Below are positions 1 through 10,364 of a stretch of DNA of 64,000 nucleotides, one piece after another. The notes beneath the pieces were generated by a model. That model had not been told where the DNA came from, did not search any database, and saw nothing but the letters and a program-made list of their open reading frames with translations. Source of the stretch: JAHEAO01 sp942492375 (GTDB lineage Bacteria > Pseudomonadota > Alphaproteobacteria > Rhodobacterales > Rhodobacteraceae). Location: the NCBI GenBank assembly GCA_942492375.1, contig CALOEL010000002.1, forward strand, positions 248,001 through 312,000. Direction: 5' to 3'. Made by a program: the position numbers and the translations under genes. Numbering within the stretch: the stretch's first letter is position 1; the number at the start of each line of letters is the position of its first letter.

Positions 1-800
1 AGCAGCGTCATGTGCGTGGTGAAGAAATCGAGCTCTTCCAACGCAAGCTGCACGTTCCGGTCGTCGGGATGGCCTTCGATATCGGCATAGAACTGCGTGG
101 CCGAGAAATTGCCGTCGACCATGTAGCTTTCCAGCTTCGTCATGTTGACGTTGTTGGTCGCGAAGCCACCCATCGCCTTGTAGAGCGCGGCGGGGATGTT
201 CCGGACGCGGAACACGAAGGAGGTGATCATTCCCGCCTTGCCGCGGCGCTTGAAATCGGGTTCGCGCGCCATGATCAGGAAGCGGGTGGTGTTCTTGTCG
301 TGATCTTCGATATGGCGGGCAAGCACGCTCAGCCCGTAGATCTCTCCGGCCAGTTCCGAGGCGAGCGCGGCCTGCCGGGGATCGCCGAGTTCGGCGATAT
401 GCTGGGCCGATCCCGCAGTGTCCGCGCCGATGACGGGTCGGATCCCCTTGGAGCGCAGGAAATCGCGGCACTGGCCCAGAAGGACGGTGTGGCTCATCGC
501 GCTTTGGACATCCTCGATCCGCGTGCCGGGGATGCCCAGAAGGTTGATGTGGACCCGCACGAAAGCCTCGTCGACGATATGCAGCCCCGAGGAGGGCAGA
601 AGATGATGGATGTCGGCGACCCGGCCATAGGTCGAGTTCTCGACCGGCAGCATCGCCAGGTCGGCCTCTGATTTCCGGACCGCCTCGATGGCATCCTCGA
701 AGGTGGGGCAGGGCATGGCTTCAAGCTCTGGCCGTGCCTCGCGACAGGCTTGATGCGAATAGGCGCCGGGCTCTCCCTGGAAGGCGATACGTGCGGTCAT
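1..800 (-). CDS. pheA: prephenate dehydratase, C-terminus cut by window edge
   Basis: Converts prephenate to phenylpyruvate in phenylalanine synthesis (cytosolic). Translation from the ATG at 798-800 gives 266 residues and runs off the window with no stop. It shows the periplasmic-binding-like catalytic domain (about 1-180) with the family TRF motif at T172-R173-F174. A C-terminal ACT domain follows, with the ESY-type phenylalanine-binding segment (LESY near residue 223). It is a monofunctional enzyme with no chorismate mutase domain in front. It is divergent from cycM, with a 114-bp gap serving both promoters. Identity is firm; only the last residues are unseen. Confidence 0.95.
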   Translation of the reverse strand, partial: MTARIAFQGEPGAYSHQACREARPELEAMPCPTFEDAIEAVRKSEADLAMLPVENSTYGRVADIHHLLPSSGLHIVDEAFVRVHINLLGIPGTRIEDVQSAMSHTVLLGQCRDFLRSKGIRPVIGADTAGSAQHIAELGDPRQAALASELAGEIYGLSVLARHIEDHDKNTTRFLIMAREPDFKRRGKAGMITSFVFRVRNIPAALYKAMGGFATNNVNMTKLESYMVDGNFSATQFYADIEGHPDDRNVQLALEELDFFTTHMTL

Positions 801-914
801 CGGAATTTTTGCCTCTGTCACGGGTGCTGCGCGCGTCGTGGCGGTCTTATACCTTGAATCTTGCACGGGGAACCGGATAGATAACCCGAAATCCAGGACA
901 AGACGGAACGCGAC

Positions 915-1439
915 ATGTTCGACACAATGACAATGACCAAGATCATCGGCGGCCTCTGTGGGACGTTCCTGATCTTTCTGCTGGGCAATATGGCGGCGGA
1001 AAGCCTTTACCATGTCGGTGCCGAAGCCCATGGCGACGAAGAACTTGCGATGGCCTATCCGATCGAGGTGGACAGCGCAGGCGGTGACACGGGCGAAGTA
1101 GAGGAAGCCGTCGATTTCAGCGTTCTGCTTGCAGATGCCGATCCGGCGGCCGGTGAAAAAGTCTGGGGCAAATGCCAGGCCTGCCACAAGCTGGACGGCA
1201 CCAACGGCACCGGCCCGTATCTGGATGGCGTGGTCGGACGCGAGATCGCGGCGGTCGGGGATTTCAGCTATTCCGACGCGCTGGCCGGTCTGGAAGGTGC
1301 CTGGACCCCCGAGAAACTGAGCGACTTCATCGAAGACCCGAGAGGGTATGCGCCCGGCACCAAGATGACCTTCGCGGGGATTCCCAAGGCCGAGGATCGC
1401 GCGGCGCTGGTTGCCTATCTGAATACGGTCGGCGGCTGA
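915..1439 (+). CDS. cycM: membrane-anchored c-type cytochrome (cytochrome cy / c552 type)
   Basis: A 174-aa monohaem cytochrome c, held by an uncleaved N-terminal helix (about residues 8-28) facing the periplasm. An acidic/Ala linker (about 50-75) joins the class I haem domain with C87-Q-A-C90-H91 and a distal Met ligand at about M151 (GTKM). In this family it carries electrons from the bc1 complex to terminal oxidases. That suits the cbb3 genes elsewhere in the window, but the partnership is inferred. A strong terminator follows directly. The N-terminal anchor separates it from soluble c2. Confidence 0.88.
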   Translation: MFDTMTMTKIIGGLCGTFLIFLLGNMAAESLYHVGAEAHGDEELAMAYPIEVDSAGGDTGEVEEAVDFSVLLADADPAAGEKVWGKCQACHKLDGTNGTGPYLDGVVGREIAAVGDFSYSDALAGLEGAWTPEKLSDFIEDPRGYAPGTKMTFAGIPKAEDRAALVAYLNTVGG

Positions 1440-1466
1440 TCCGCCATCAAGGCCGGAACGCCGAAC

Positions 1467-1499
1467 GGGCCGCCCTTGCCGGGCGGCCCTTTCTTTTTC
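1467..1499 (+). terminator. Rho-independent terminator after cycM
   Basis: Perfect 9-bp stem GGGCCGCCC / GGGCGGCCC with loop TTGCC, followed by TTTCTTTTTC. It lies 27 bp past the cycM stop and just before the convergent permease gene ends. Confidence 0.9.
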
Positions 1500-1506
1500 G
1501 TCGTCG

Positions 1507-2550
1507 TCACGCCGAGAGCCAGGCCTGGAACAGCAGCCCGCTGGCCAGCGCCCCGGTCAGCGACAGCGCGATGTAGAGCGCGAAGACCCGCGGCTTGGCC
1601 AGCGCCCAGACGGCGATCGCGGCGGGCAGCGAGGTGACGCCGCCCGCGACCAGGAAGGCGAGACCGGCGCCGGGCGCCATGCCCTGTTCGATCAGCCCGC
1701 CGACAAGCGGCAGCGCGGCATAGCCGTTGAGATAGGCCGGCACACCGACCACGGCGGCAAGGGCGATGGGGCCGATCCCGGTGCCGCCCAGAAGCGACGT
1801 GATCGTTTCCGCGGGAACGAGCACCAGCATCAGGCTTTCCAGAAGGAAGGCGAGGGTCAGCCATTGGCCGAGGAACAGCGTGGATTTCCAGGCCTCGCGG
1901 CCGAATTTCGCCCGGCGTTCGGGATCGGTCCAGAACCGCCAGACCACGGGCCCCGGCGCGCGCAGCTTCGCCCCGCCGCAGCCGCCATTGCCGATGCCGT
2001 CGCGCAGCGGATCCGCCAGCGCGCCGCCCTTCGACAGCGCCAGCACGGCAAGACCGCCGAAAATTCCGAGCCCGATGGCGGCGGCGGTCTTGGCCAGCGC
2101 GAAGTCGAGGCCGAGCACGCCGGTGGTAAGCGCGAACATCGACGGGTCCATGATCGGCGAGGCGAGCCAGAACGCCATCACCGCCGAGAGCGGCACGCCC
2201 ATCGCCAAGAGGGCGGCAATGAGGGGAATCACGCCGCAGGAGCAGAACGGCGACAGACCGCCCGCCAACGCCGCCATCACGATCATCGGCAGCGCCGCGC
2301 CGGTAAAGGCGCGGGCGATCAGGTTGTCGGCGCCGGTCGCCCCGGCCCAGGCCGCGATGCCGACCGAGAGCACGAGGAACGGTGCCGTACGCCAGAGCGC
2401 GGCGGCGGCGAAGATCGCGCTGTCGAGCGCCTGGCCGGGGGATGCGACCGCGATCAGTGCCAGCAGCAGGGCGGAGGCAAGCCATACGCGTTGTCGTTTC
2501 AGCGCCTGCCAGAGCGGCGCGCGGGACGGGAAAAGGGAAAGGTCGGTCAT
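1507..2550 (-). CDS. ArsP/YraQ (UPF0718) family permease
   Basis: A 347-aa polytopic inner-membrane protein of the DUF318/ArsP permease family, with about 8-10 hydrophobic helices. It carries the family signature FCSCG at residues 102-106 followed by VIPL, the paired-Cys motif proposed to bind trivalent organoarsenicals in ArsP. It sits 38 bp downstream of an ArsR-type repressor in the same direction, so the two form an operon. Organoarsenical or other metalloid efflux is likely, but the substrate cannot be read from sequence. Other family members are annotated only as permeases. Confidence 0.8.
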   Translation of the reverse strand: MTDLSLFPSRAPLWQALKRQRVWLASALLLALIAVASPGQALDSAIFAAAALWRTAPFLVLSVGIAAWAGATGADNLIARAFTGAALPMIVMAALAGGLSPFCSCGVIPLIAALLAMGVPLSAVMAFWLASPIMDPSMFALTTGVLGLDFALAKTAAAIGLGIFGGLAVLALSKGGALADPLRDGIGNGGCGGAKLRAPGPVVWRFWTDPERRAKFGREAWKSTLFLGQWLTLAFLLESLMLVLVPAETITSLLGGTGIGPIALAAVVGVPAYLNGYAALPLVGGLIEQGMAPGAGLAFLVAGGVTSLPAAIAVWALAKPRVFALYIALSLTGALASGLLFQAWLSA

Positions 2551-2588
2551 GGTGATTTCACCTGGTCAGAGGGGTCGGGCGGCGGGTG

Positions 2589-2906
2589 TCATGCCGCGTC
2601 ATCGCGGTTGCCGGCCGGGAGACCGGCGCAGCATTCCTCGGTCAGGAAAGCGACGGTGCGTTCGATCTTCCTGAAATCGGGCGTGTTCAGAACCTCGCGT
2701 CCGCGCTTCGTCTGGATGACCAGCCCGGCCTCGACCAATGTCTTGAGGTGATGGGCCAGTGTCGACGCCGCAAGGTCGGTATGCTGGCCGATTTCGCCCA
2801 CCGTAAGGCCGGGCGGTCCCGCCTTTACCAGCAGTCGGAAAACGGTCAGCCGGGCTTCGTGGCCAAGCGCGGCGAGGGCGCGGGTGGTTGCGTGCATATC
2901 GGTCAT
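2589..2906 (-). CDS. ArsR/SmtB family winged-helix repressor
   Basis: A 105-aa protein with the ArsR fold. The recognition region (about 45-62, AASTLAHHLKTL) and the beta-wing (about 65-80) are clear. A vicinal Cys pair (about C93-C94) near the C-terminus could bind metalloid, as in C-terminal-site ArsR proteins. It is first in the operon with the ArsP-like permease. The palindrome at 2917-2936 lies 11 bp upstream of the start codon, the position expected for autorepression. The inducer is inferred. Confidence 0.88.
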   Translation of the reverse strand: MTDMHATTRALAALGHEARLTVFRLLVKAGPPGLTVGEIGQHTDLAASTLAHHLKTLVEAGLVIQTKRGREVLNTPDFRKIERTVAFLTEECCAGLPAGNRDDAA

Positions 2907-2916
2907 ACGCGACCAT

Positions 2917-2936
2917 ATAACTAGTTTTTTAGTTAT
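2917..2936. promoter_or_regulatory. palindromic operator upstream of arsR-type gene
   Basis: Perfect 7-bp inverted repeat ATAACTA-N6-TAGTTAT, AT-rich in otherwise GC-rich DNA, 11 bp before the regulator's ATG. Spacing and symmetry fit an ArsR-family dimer site (inference). Confidence 0.7.
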
Positions 2937-3073
2937 GTCAACGCTCGCGTCCCGCTGCCGGTGGCGATCACCACTCGCTCACGGAGTTTCAACTTGATTG
3001 TTCGCGGGCGCGGCCATTAGCTTTGCCGGGATGCGGATGGCCGATATGGCCAGCAAAGAATGAAGGAGCGGTG

Positions 3074-4981
3074 ATGCGACCAGTATCAGGCAACCTGCGA
3101 CCGGGATCGGACCCGGCCCGCTGCCGGCGCGGTTCGGGTGTCGCGCCGGGCGCGGCGCTCTTGTTGTCGGCGCTGCTGGTGCCGGGCATGGCGGCCGCCG
3201 AGGAGATCATCGAGAGCCACGGTTACTCCTATTTCGGCGAGTTGAAATACCCGGCGGATTTCAAGCATTTCGACTACGTGAACCCGGATGCGCCGAAAGG
3301 TGGCGAGATCGCCGAATGGGCCCCCGGCACGTTCGACAGCTTCAATCCCTACACCCGCAAGGGCCGGTCCGCGGCGCTGTCGACATTGCCCTACGAGTCG
3401 ATGACCGTCACGCCGGCCGACGAACCCGTCGCGTCCTACTGCTTTCTCTGCACCACGATGGAATATCCCGAGGACCTGGCCTGGGTGATCTTCAACCTGC
3501 GCGAGGATATCACGTTCTCTGACGGCAGCCCGGCGACGGCGGAAGACGCGGAATTCACCTTCAACCTGTTCATGGAACAGGGGCTTCCGGAATTCGTCGC
3601 GGCCTTCGGCGGGCAGATTGCGAGTGCGGAAGCGGTCGATACCTACCGGATCAAGTATACGTTCACCGATGATGCGCCCCTGCGGGACCGCATCGGTCTG
3701 GCGGCGACCTTTCCCTTGTTCTCGAAGGCCTATTTCGAGGAGACCGACCGACGCCTGGACGACAGTTGGACCGAACCGGTTCTGGCGACCGGTCCCTATG
3801 AGCTGGACAGCTTCGATATCAATCGCCAGCTGGTCTATTCGCGCCGTCCGGATTACTGGGGCGCCGATCTGCCTGCGAATGCGGGGCGCAACAACTTCGA
3901 CCGGCTTCGCGTCGAGTATTTCTCGGACAGCAACGCCGCGTTCGAGGCGTTCAAGGCCGGCGAATACACGTTCCGGAACGAGAATTCCTCGATCCAGTGG
4001 GCGACGGGATATGAGTTCCCCGGCATCCAGAATGGCTGGGTGGTGAAGGCGGAATTGCCGAACGGCAACCTGTCTTCGGGCCAGTCCTTCATCTTCAACC
4101 TGCGGCGCGAGAAGTTTCAGGACCCGCTGGTCCGCGAAGCCATCGGACTGATGTTCAATTTCGAATGGTCGAATGAAAGCCTGTTCTACGGCATCTACGA
4201 GCGCGTGACCTCGTTCTGGGGCCAGTCCGACATGGAGGCGACGGGCGTGCCCGGTCCCGAGGAGATCGAGCTGTTGCAGCCGCTGGTATCCGAGGGATTG
4301 CTGCCGGCCGAAATCCTGAGCGAACCGGCCGTGATGCCGCCGGTATCCTCGACCTCGCAGATCGACCGCGGCAACCTGCGGCGCGCGCTTGCGCTGCTTG
4401 ACGAGGCGGGTTGGGACGTTGGCGACGACGGGATGCGGCGCAAGGACGGAGAATTGCTGACGGTCGAATTCCTGGAGGATTCGCCGACCTTCGATCGTGT
4501 CATCAATCCCTATGTCCAGAACCTCAAGCGGCTGGGGATCGACGCCCGGCTGAACCGGGTCGATCCGGCGCAGATGACAGAGCGCTCGCGGTCGGCCGAC
4601 TGGGACATGATGACGCATCAGTTCGGCATGTCGCTGGAACCGTCGACCGAGTTGAAGCAGTGGTTCGGGTCGGAAACCGCCGCCGACAGTTCGCGCAACC
4701 TGATGGGGCTGGCCGATCCGGCCGTGGACCGCCTGATCGCCATCGCGGTGGGGGCGCAGACTTCGGACGAGATGAAAACCGCCGTGCGGGCGCTGGACAG
4801 GGTGCTTCGGGCCAAGCGGTTCTGGGTTCCGCAATGGTTCAAGGATACCCATACGGTTGCCTATTACGACATGTTCGAACATCCCGAAAACCTGCCGCCC
4901 TACGCGTTGGGAGAGATGGACTTCTGGTGGTACAACGCCGATAAGGCCGCCGAGTTGAAAGCAGCCGGGGCGCTGCGCTAG
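3074..4981 (+). CDS. yejA: periplasmic peptide-binding protein of YejABEF-type ABC importer
   Basis: A 635-aa family 5 extracellular solute-binding protein of the YejA (microcin C / oligopeptide) group. The reading frame is open further upstream, but ATG 3074 has AAGGAG 5 nt in front and gives a Sec signal peptide ending near A42 (GMAAA-EE). The mature start (SYFGELKYP...FDYVNPDAPKGG) is typical of YejA. It is first in a four-gene operon: 22 bp to yejB, then 4-bp ATGA overlaps to yejE and yejF. It delivers peptides in the periplasm to the YejBE channel. Which peptides is unknown. Confidence 0.9.
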   Translation: MRPVSGNLRPGSDPARCRRGSGVAPGAALLLSALLVPGMAAAEEIIESHGYSYFGELKYPADFKHFDYVNPDAPKGGEIAEWAPGTFDSFNPYTRKGRSAALSTLPYESMTVTPADEPVASYCFLCTTMEYPEDLAWVIFNLREDITFSDGSPATAEDAEFTFNLFMEQGLPEFVAAFGGQIASAEAVDTYRIKYTFTDDAPLRDRIGLAATFPLFSKAYFEETDRRLDDSWTEPVLATGPYELDSFDINRQLVYSRRPDYWGADLPANAGRNNFDRLRVEYFSDSNAAFEAFKAGEYTFRNENSSIQWATGYEFPGIQNGWVVKAELPNGNLSSGQSFIFNLRREKFQDPLVREAIGLMFNFEWSNESLFYGIYERVTSFWGQSDMEATGVPGPEEIELLQPLVSEGLLPAEILSEPAVMPPVSSTSQIDRGNLRRALALLDEAGWDVGDDGMRRKDGELLTVEFLEDSPTFDRVINPYVQNLKRLGIDARLNRVDPAQMTERSRSADWDMMTHQFGMSLEPSTELKQWFGSETAADSSRNLMGLADPAVDRLIAIAVGAQTSDEMKTAVRALDRVLRAKRFWVPQWFKDTHTVAYYDMFEHPENLPPYALGEMDFWWYNADKAAELKAAGALR

Positions 4982-5003
4982 GCGAACCGGGCAGGAAGGC
5001 CAT

Positions 5004-6089
5004 ATGGGCGCATATATCCTAAGGCGGCTGTTGCTGATCATCCCGACCCTGCTTGGCGTCATGATCATCAACTTCACGCTGACCCAGTTCGTGCCCGGCG
5101 GTCCGATCGAGCAGATCATCGCGCAGATCGAGGGTGGCGGCGATGTCTTCGAGGGGATCGCGGGCGGCACCGGCGATGCCGCCGCCGGCGTGCAGGGCGG
5201 CGAAAGGGACTATGTCGGCGCGCGCGGCCTGCCGCCCGAATTCATCGAGCGGCTGGAAGAGCAGTTCGGCTTCGACAAGCCGCCCCTGGAACGTTTCCTG
5301 TCGATGATGTGGGATTACATGCGCTTCGATTTCGGCGAGAGCTATTTCCGCTCGATCGGGGTGCTCGATCTGGTCTGGGAGAAGTTGCCGGTCTCGATCT
5401 CGCTGGGGCTGTGGTCGACGCTGATCGCCTATATCGTGTCGATCCCGCTGGGCATCCGCAAGGCGGTGCATGACGGGTCGGGCTTCGACACATGGACCAG
5501 CGGCATCATCATCGTCGCCTATGCGATCCCCGGATTCCTGTTCGCGATCCTGCTGCTGGTGCTGTTCGCGGGCGGGTCCTACTGGCAGATCTTCCCGCTG
5601 CGCGGCCTGACCTCGGACAACTGGGAAAGCCTGAGCTGGTTCGGCAAGATCGTCGATTATTTCTGGCATATCGCGCTGCCGGTGACCGCCTCGACCATCT
5701 CGGCCTTCGCGACGTTGACGCTTCTGACCAAGAACAGTTTCCTTGACGAGATCAAGAAGCAGTATGTCATCACCGCCAAGGCCAAGGGGTTGGCCGAGCG
5801 CAGGGTGCTCTACGGCCATGTCTTCCGCAACGCGATGCTGATCGTGATCGCGGGCTTCCCGTCGGTCTTCATCGGCGTCTTCTTCGGCGGCTCGCTGATC
5901 ATCGAGACGATCTTTTCGCTGGACGGGCTGGGGCGGCTTGGCTTCGAGGCGGCGGTGGCGCGGGATTATCCGGTGATCTTCGGCACGCTCTTCTTCTTCG
6001 GGCTGATGGGGCTGCTGATCGGCATCCTGTCGGACCTGATGTATGTCTTCGTCGATCCGCGCATCGACTTCGAGGTGCGCGAGACATGA
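5004..6089 (+). CDS. yejB: ABC importer inner-membrane permease YejB
   Basis: A 361-aa member of the binding-protein-dependent transport permease family (BPD_transp_1, DppB/OppB type). It has one N-terminal helix (about 8-28), a long periplasmic stretch (about 30-115) characteristic of YejB, then about five more helices. The EAA cytoplasmic loop near residues 250-270 (ITAKAKGL) contacts the ATPase. It pairs with YejE to form the peptide channel. It overlaps yejE by ATGA, indicating translational coupling. Confidence 0.9.
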   Translation: MGAYILRRLLLIIPTLLGVMIINFTLTQFVPGGPIEQIIAQIEGGGDVFEGIAGGTGDAAAGVQGGERDYVGARGLPPEFIERLEEQFGFDKPPLERFLSMMWDYMRFDFGESYFRSIGVLDLVWEKLPVSISLGLWSTLIAYIVSIPLGIRKAVHDGSGFDTWTSGIIIVAYAIPGFLFAILLLVLFAGGSYWQIFPLRGLTSDNWESLSWFGKIVDYFWHIALPVTASTISAFATLTLLTKNSFLDEIKKQYVITAKAKGLAERRVLYGHVFRNAMLIVIAGFPSVFIGVFFGGSLIIETIFSLDGLGRLGFEAAVARDYPVIFGTLFFFGLMGLLIGILSDLMYVFVDPRIDFEVRET

Positions 6090-7188
6090 GGCTGTCGCCG
6101 CTGAACCAGCGCCGCTGGCGCAACTTCACCCGCAACCGCCGGGCCTATTGGTCGCTGATCATCTTCTCGGTGCTTTTCGGGCTGTCGCTGTTCGCCGAGT
6201 TCATCGCCAACGACAAGCCGATCCTGGTGAATTACCGCGGCGAATGGCGGATGCCGATCTTCCAGTTCTACCCGGAAACCGCCTATGGCGGCGATTTCAG
6301 GACCGAGGCGATCTACCGCGATATCGAGGTGAAATGCCTGATCATCTCGGGCGGGCTGGAAACGTGTTTCGACGATCCCGAGGGCATTCTGGAACAGGCC
6401 GAAACCGGGGTGGTGGACGGCGCGGAGATCGAGAAGGGCTGGATCCTCTGGCCGCCGATTCCCTACAAGTTCAACACGATCTCGGATGTGGCGGGCGTGG
6501 CACCTGCGCCGCCGAGCGAGAACCACTGGCTGGGCACCGACGACACCAAGCGCGACGTTCTGGCCCGGGTGATCTACGGCTTTCGGCTGTCGATCTTCTT
6601 CACCATCATGGTGACGGTCGCGACCTCGCTTGTCGGGATCGCGGCGGGGGCGGTGCAGGGCTATTTCGGCGGCTGGACGGATCTTCTGTTCCAGCGGTTC
6701 CTGGAAATCTGGGCCTCGACGCCGTCGCTCTACGTCATCATTATCCTTTTCGCGATCCTCGGGCGAAGTTTCTGGCTGCTGGTCTTCATCACCATCCTAT
6801 TCGGCTGGCCTGCCCTCGTGGGCGTGGTGCGGGCGGAGTTCCTGCGGGCGCGCAACTTCGAATATGTCCGCGCCGCCCGCGCGCTGGGCGTGTCGAACCG
6901 GGTCATCATGTTTCGCCACATGCTGCCGAACGCGATGGTCGCCACGGTCACGATGCTGCCCTTCATCATCACCGGCACGATCGGCACGCTGGCCTCGCTG
7001 GACTTCCTCGGCTTCGGGTTGCCATCCTCTGCCCCGTCGCTGGGTGAATTGACGTTGCAGGCCAAGCAGAATCTGCAGGCCCCGTGGCTGGGCTTCACCG
7101 CCTTCTTCACCTACGCGATCATGCTGTCGCTTCTGGTCTTCATCTTCGAGGGCGTGCGCGATGCCTTCGACCCGCGAAAGACCTTTCA

Positions 7189-7192
<4 letters not shown>
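6086..7192 (+). CDS. yejE: ABC importer inner-membrane permease YejE
   Basis: A 368-aa DppC/OppC-type permease. The N-terminal OppC-type segment (NQRRWRNFTRNRRAYWSL) leads into one helix, then a large periplasmic insertion (about 45-160, typical of YejE), then about five helices with the EAA motif (VRAARALGVS, near 265-275). It is the second half of the YejBE channel. It starts inside yejB's stop codon and its own stop overlaps the yejF start. Confidence 0.9.
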
Positions 7193-8790
<1,598 letters not shown>

Positions 8791-8799
8791 GGCCTGGCA

Positions 8800-8875
8800 G
8801 GGGGCTGTCCGCCCCCTCTGGCCACCGCTGGCGCGGCGGCCATTCACCCCCGAGGATATTTTCAGACGATGATCG
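8800..8875. repeat. intergenic hairpin plus GAGGATATTTT element after yejF
   Basis: A GGGGGC-TGTCC-GCCCCC hairpin (8800-8816), then CCCCCGAGGATATTTTCAG at 8847-8865. This hairpin/GAGGATATTTT pairing resembles short elements often seen behind genes in Rhodobacteraceae (from memory, not searched). It can also serve as the terminator of yejABEF. A related GGGGATATTT tail follows hemF at about 16624. Confidence 0.5.
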
Positions 8876-8983
8876 AGAAGCCGCCTTCATCTGCCAATAG
8901 CCGCCATAGCGAACGTTCGGGCGGAGCCATCGAACCCTATCACCCGTTACACGTCCTCAAGCCCTTCGGCGACCGGTTGTGGC

Positions 8984-9133
8984 TGGTGGTATGTGGTATC
9001 GGGTCGAGACCAGTTCGAGCAACGTGCTACCTCGCCGCTTGCAATCGCAGAGCACGGGCTGCTCGCTATCGGCTTTGGGCTTGCAGTCTTTCAGAAGGGG
9101 GGTAGGCCAGAATGGCTAGCAATAAAGCCTTGA
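8984..9133 (+). other. possible truncated 3' end of a foreign gene at the left edge of the inserted segment
   Basis: An open frame enters from the DUF4336 remnant. From about 9002 it reads GRDQFEQRATSPLAIAEHG, then LLAIGFGLAVFQKGGRP, and stops at TGA 9131-9133, 22 bp inside the next gene. The composition and 4-bp-style overlap look like the tail of an upstream operon partner whose front was lost at the junction. At about 45 codons, chance cannot be excluded. Confidence 0.35.
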
Positions 9134-9825
9134 ATTCGCTCGTTTTAGCAGCCTTTCTGTTATCTATGACACAAAACTCCGCAGCTGGATCGGGTTCCTC
9201 TACGGCGACTGACTGCCAAAGGTTCTATCCAGATGACCAAACGGTCGATCTTAATGTTTCGATGGAGTTGGAAGAACGCCTAGTACCGATGCGTATCCAC
9301 GAGAGCTATCTGGAGGACCGTTGGAAGCGCGTTCAAGGAGCAACTCACGGCGCTATTCTTTTTCGGGTCAGGTTCGATGACTTCGCGCCTGTGCGAAGGG
9401 ATGAGACCCCTGCCCTGCGCGTTAATGGAAAGCAGGCATACTACAGCTTTCTGCTCACCGACCATGTTGAGATGGCTGAGCTAACCGCGGTAATGCTCTC
9501 TGCCGCCAGCCCGACCTTGAAGATTTCGGCAGAGGAACTTCCGCGTGTTCAGAGGAACCCGGCAGATTTCGGCTTGGTCGAACTCGAGCCACTTCAACGC
9601 GAGCACAGACAAAAAGATGTGTATGTGTCCTACGGGGGCGACGGCGCCATTGACGCAGTGGCTGAATGCAATGCTCCTGAAACCGCAAGGTTTCCTGGGT
9701 GTAGCGTTCGATTCCGGGCTCCCGCCGGTGTGGACGTGAATATGGATTTTCCGATCGCACGATTGAGAGAATGGAAGCGACTGAAAACGAGCGTCGAAGA
9801 ATTCCTGAACTGTGCAAGAAATTGA
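9112..9825 (+). CDS. unrecognised secreted protein in low-GC insert
   Basis: A 237-aa protein I do not recognise. It has a Sec-type signal (hydrophobic about 7-19, possible cut after NSAAG near 26), then a mixed alpha/beta-looking mature part with no membrane helix. It has four cysteines (C35, C186, C197, C234), an even number compatible with two disulfides in the periplasm or outside. AGAAGGGGGG lies 10 bp before the ATG. GC content and codon choice (TTA, ATA, AAT) differ clearly from neighbours, suggesting recent transfer. It lies inside the disrupted DUF4336 locus and is followed by the start of another truncated gene. Confidence 0.7.
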   Translation: MASNKALNSLVLAAFLLSMTQNSAAGSGSSTATDCQRFYPDDQTVDLNVSMELEERLVPMRIHESYLEDRWKRVQGATHGAILFRVRFDDFAPVRRDETPALRVNGKQAYYSFLLTDHVEMAELTAVMLSAASPTLKISAEELPRVQRNPADFGLVELEPLQREHRQKDVYVSYGGDGAIDAVAECNAPETARFPGCSVRFRAPAGVDVNMDFPIARLREWKRLKTSVEEFLNCARN

Positions 9826-9841
9826 CCAAGGAGATTCTCGC

Positions 9842-9897
9842 ATGGCTTTGACTGCTCAACAGCTTCAAATACTTCGCGATCATGCCGACGCCGGAGA
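9842..9897 (+). pseudogene. truncated 5' end of a gene at the right edge of the inserted segment
   Basis: ATG 9842, with AAGGAG at 9829-9834, opens MALTAQQLQILRDHADAGD. It then meets the junction with DUF4336 sequence near 9897, where the native frame changes. It looks like the first 19 codons of a real gene that followed 9112-9825 in its source operon. The rest is absent. Confidence 0.5.
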
Positions 9898-10364
9898 TAT
9901 CCGAAAACGCGCATCTGGGCGTCACCCGGTGTCCGGCGGCGTTCCACGAGCCAAGATATCACGGTGCCCTTTTCCGATGACCTTGGCGAAGACGCTCCGG
10001 CCGCTTGGGTGGATGAAATCGACCAGACGGTTTTCAGAGGGTCGCGTTTCCTTGACGAGGTCGTGTTTCATCACCGAGTGAGCGGCACGCTGATCCTTGC
10101 CGACCTGATAGAGGATTTCGAGCCCGAGCGCCTGACTTTCGCCGGACAGCCAGGCGCCGCTCGATCTTCGGCTGGGTTATATTGGCCGAAAGCGTCGCGC
10201 CCGCGAAGCCTTGTCGAAAGTGATGAACTGGGATCCCGAGCGCGTGATCGTGGCGCATGGGCTCAACTATGAAGAGAATGGCAGCGCCGAACTTGAACGC
10301 GCTTTTCGCTGGTTGAAATAGAAGTGGTCCGCCGGAGCGATTTGGCCCAAGGGCAGTTGAAGCC

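Larger units (their letters stand above)
8932..10321 (+). pseudogene. DUF4336 family protein, broken by replacement of its middle
   Basis: Three pieces of one DUF4336-like protein (metallo-beta-lactamase-like fold) lie in order. The N-terminus, YHPLHVLKPFGDRLWLV, is at 8938-8988. A C-terminal segment from codon 9898 reads RIWASPGVRRRS, then PFSDDLGEDAPAAW, VFRGSRFLDEVVFHH and LADLIEDFEPERL. After a frame change and apparent small deletion near 10150 the tail reads DLRLGYIGRKRRARE, then WDPERVIVAHGLNYEENGS and FRWLK, with a TAG at 10319-10321. Roughly 80 codons of the middle are gone and replaced by lower-GC DNA (about 8990-9897). No good start codon precedes the N-terminal piece. Non-functional. 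Confidence 0.8.

Noticed and set aside
3086..5170. 694-aa open frame antisense to yejA
   Set aside because: Mirror of a GC-rich coding gene; no family resemblance, and yejA is unambiguous.
8800..10321. Insertion sequence or prophage at the DUF4336 scar
   Set aside because: No transposase, integrase, terminal inverted repeats or direct target repeats found.
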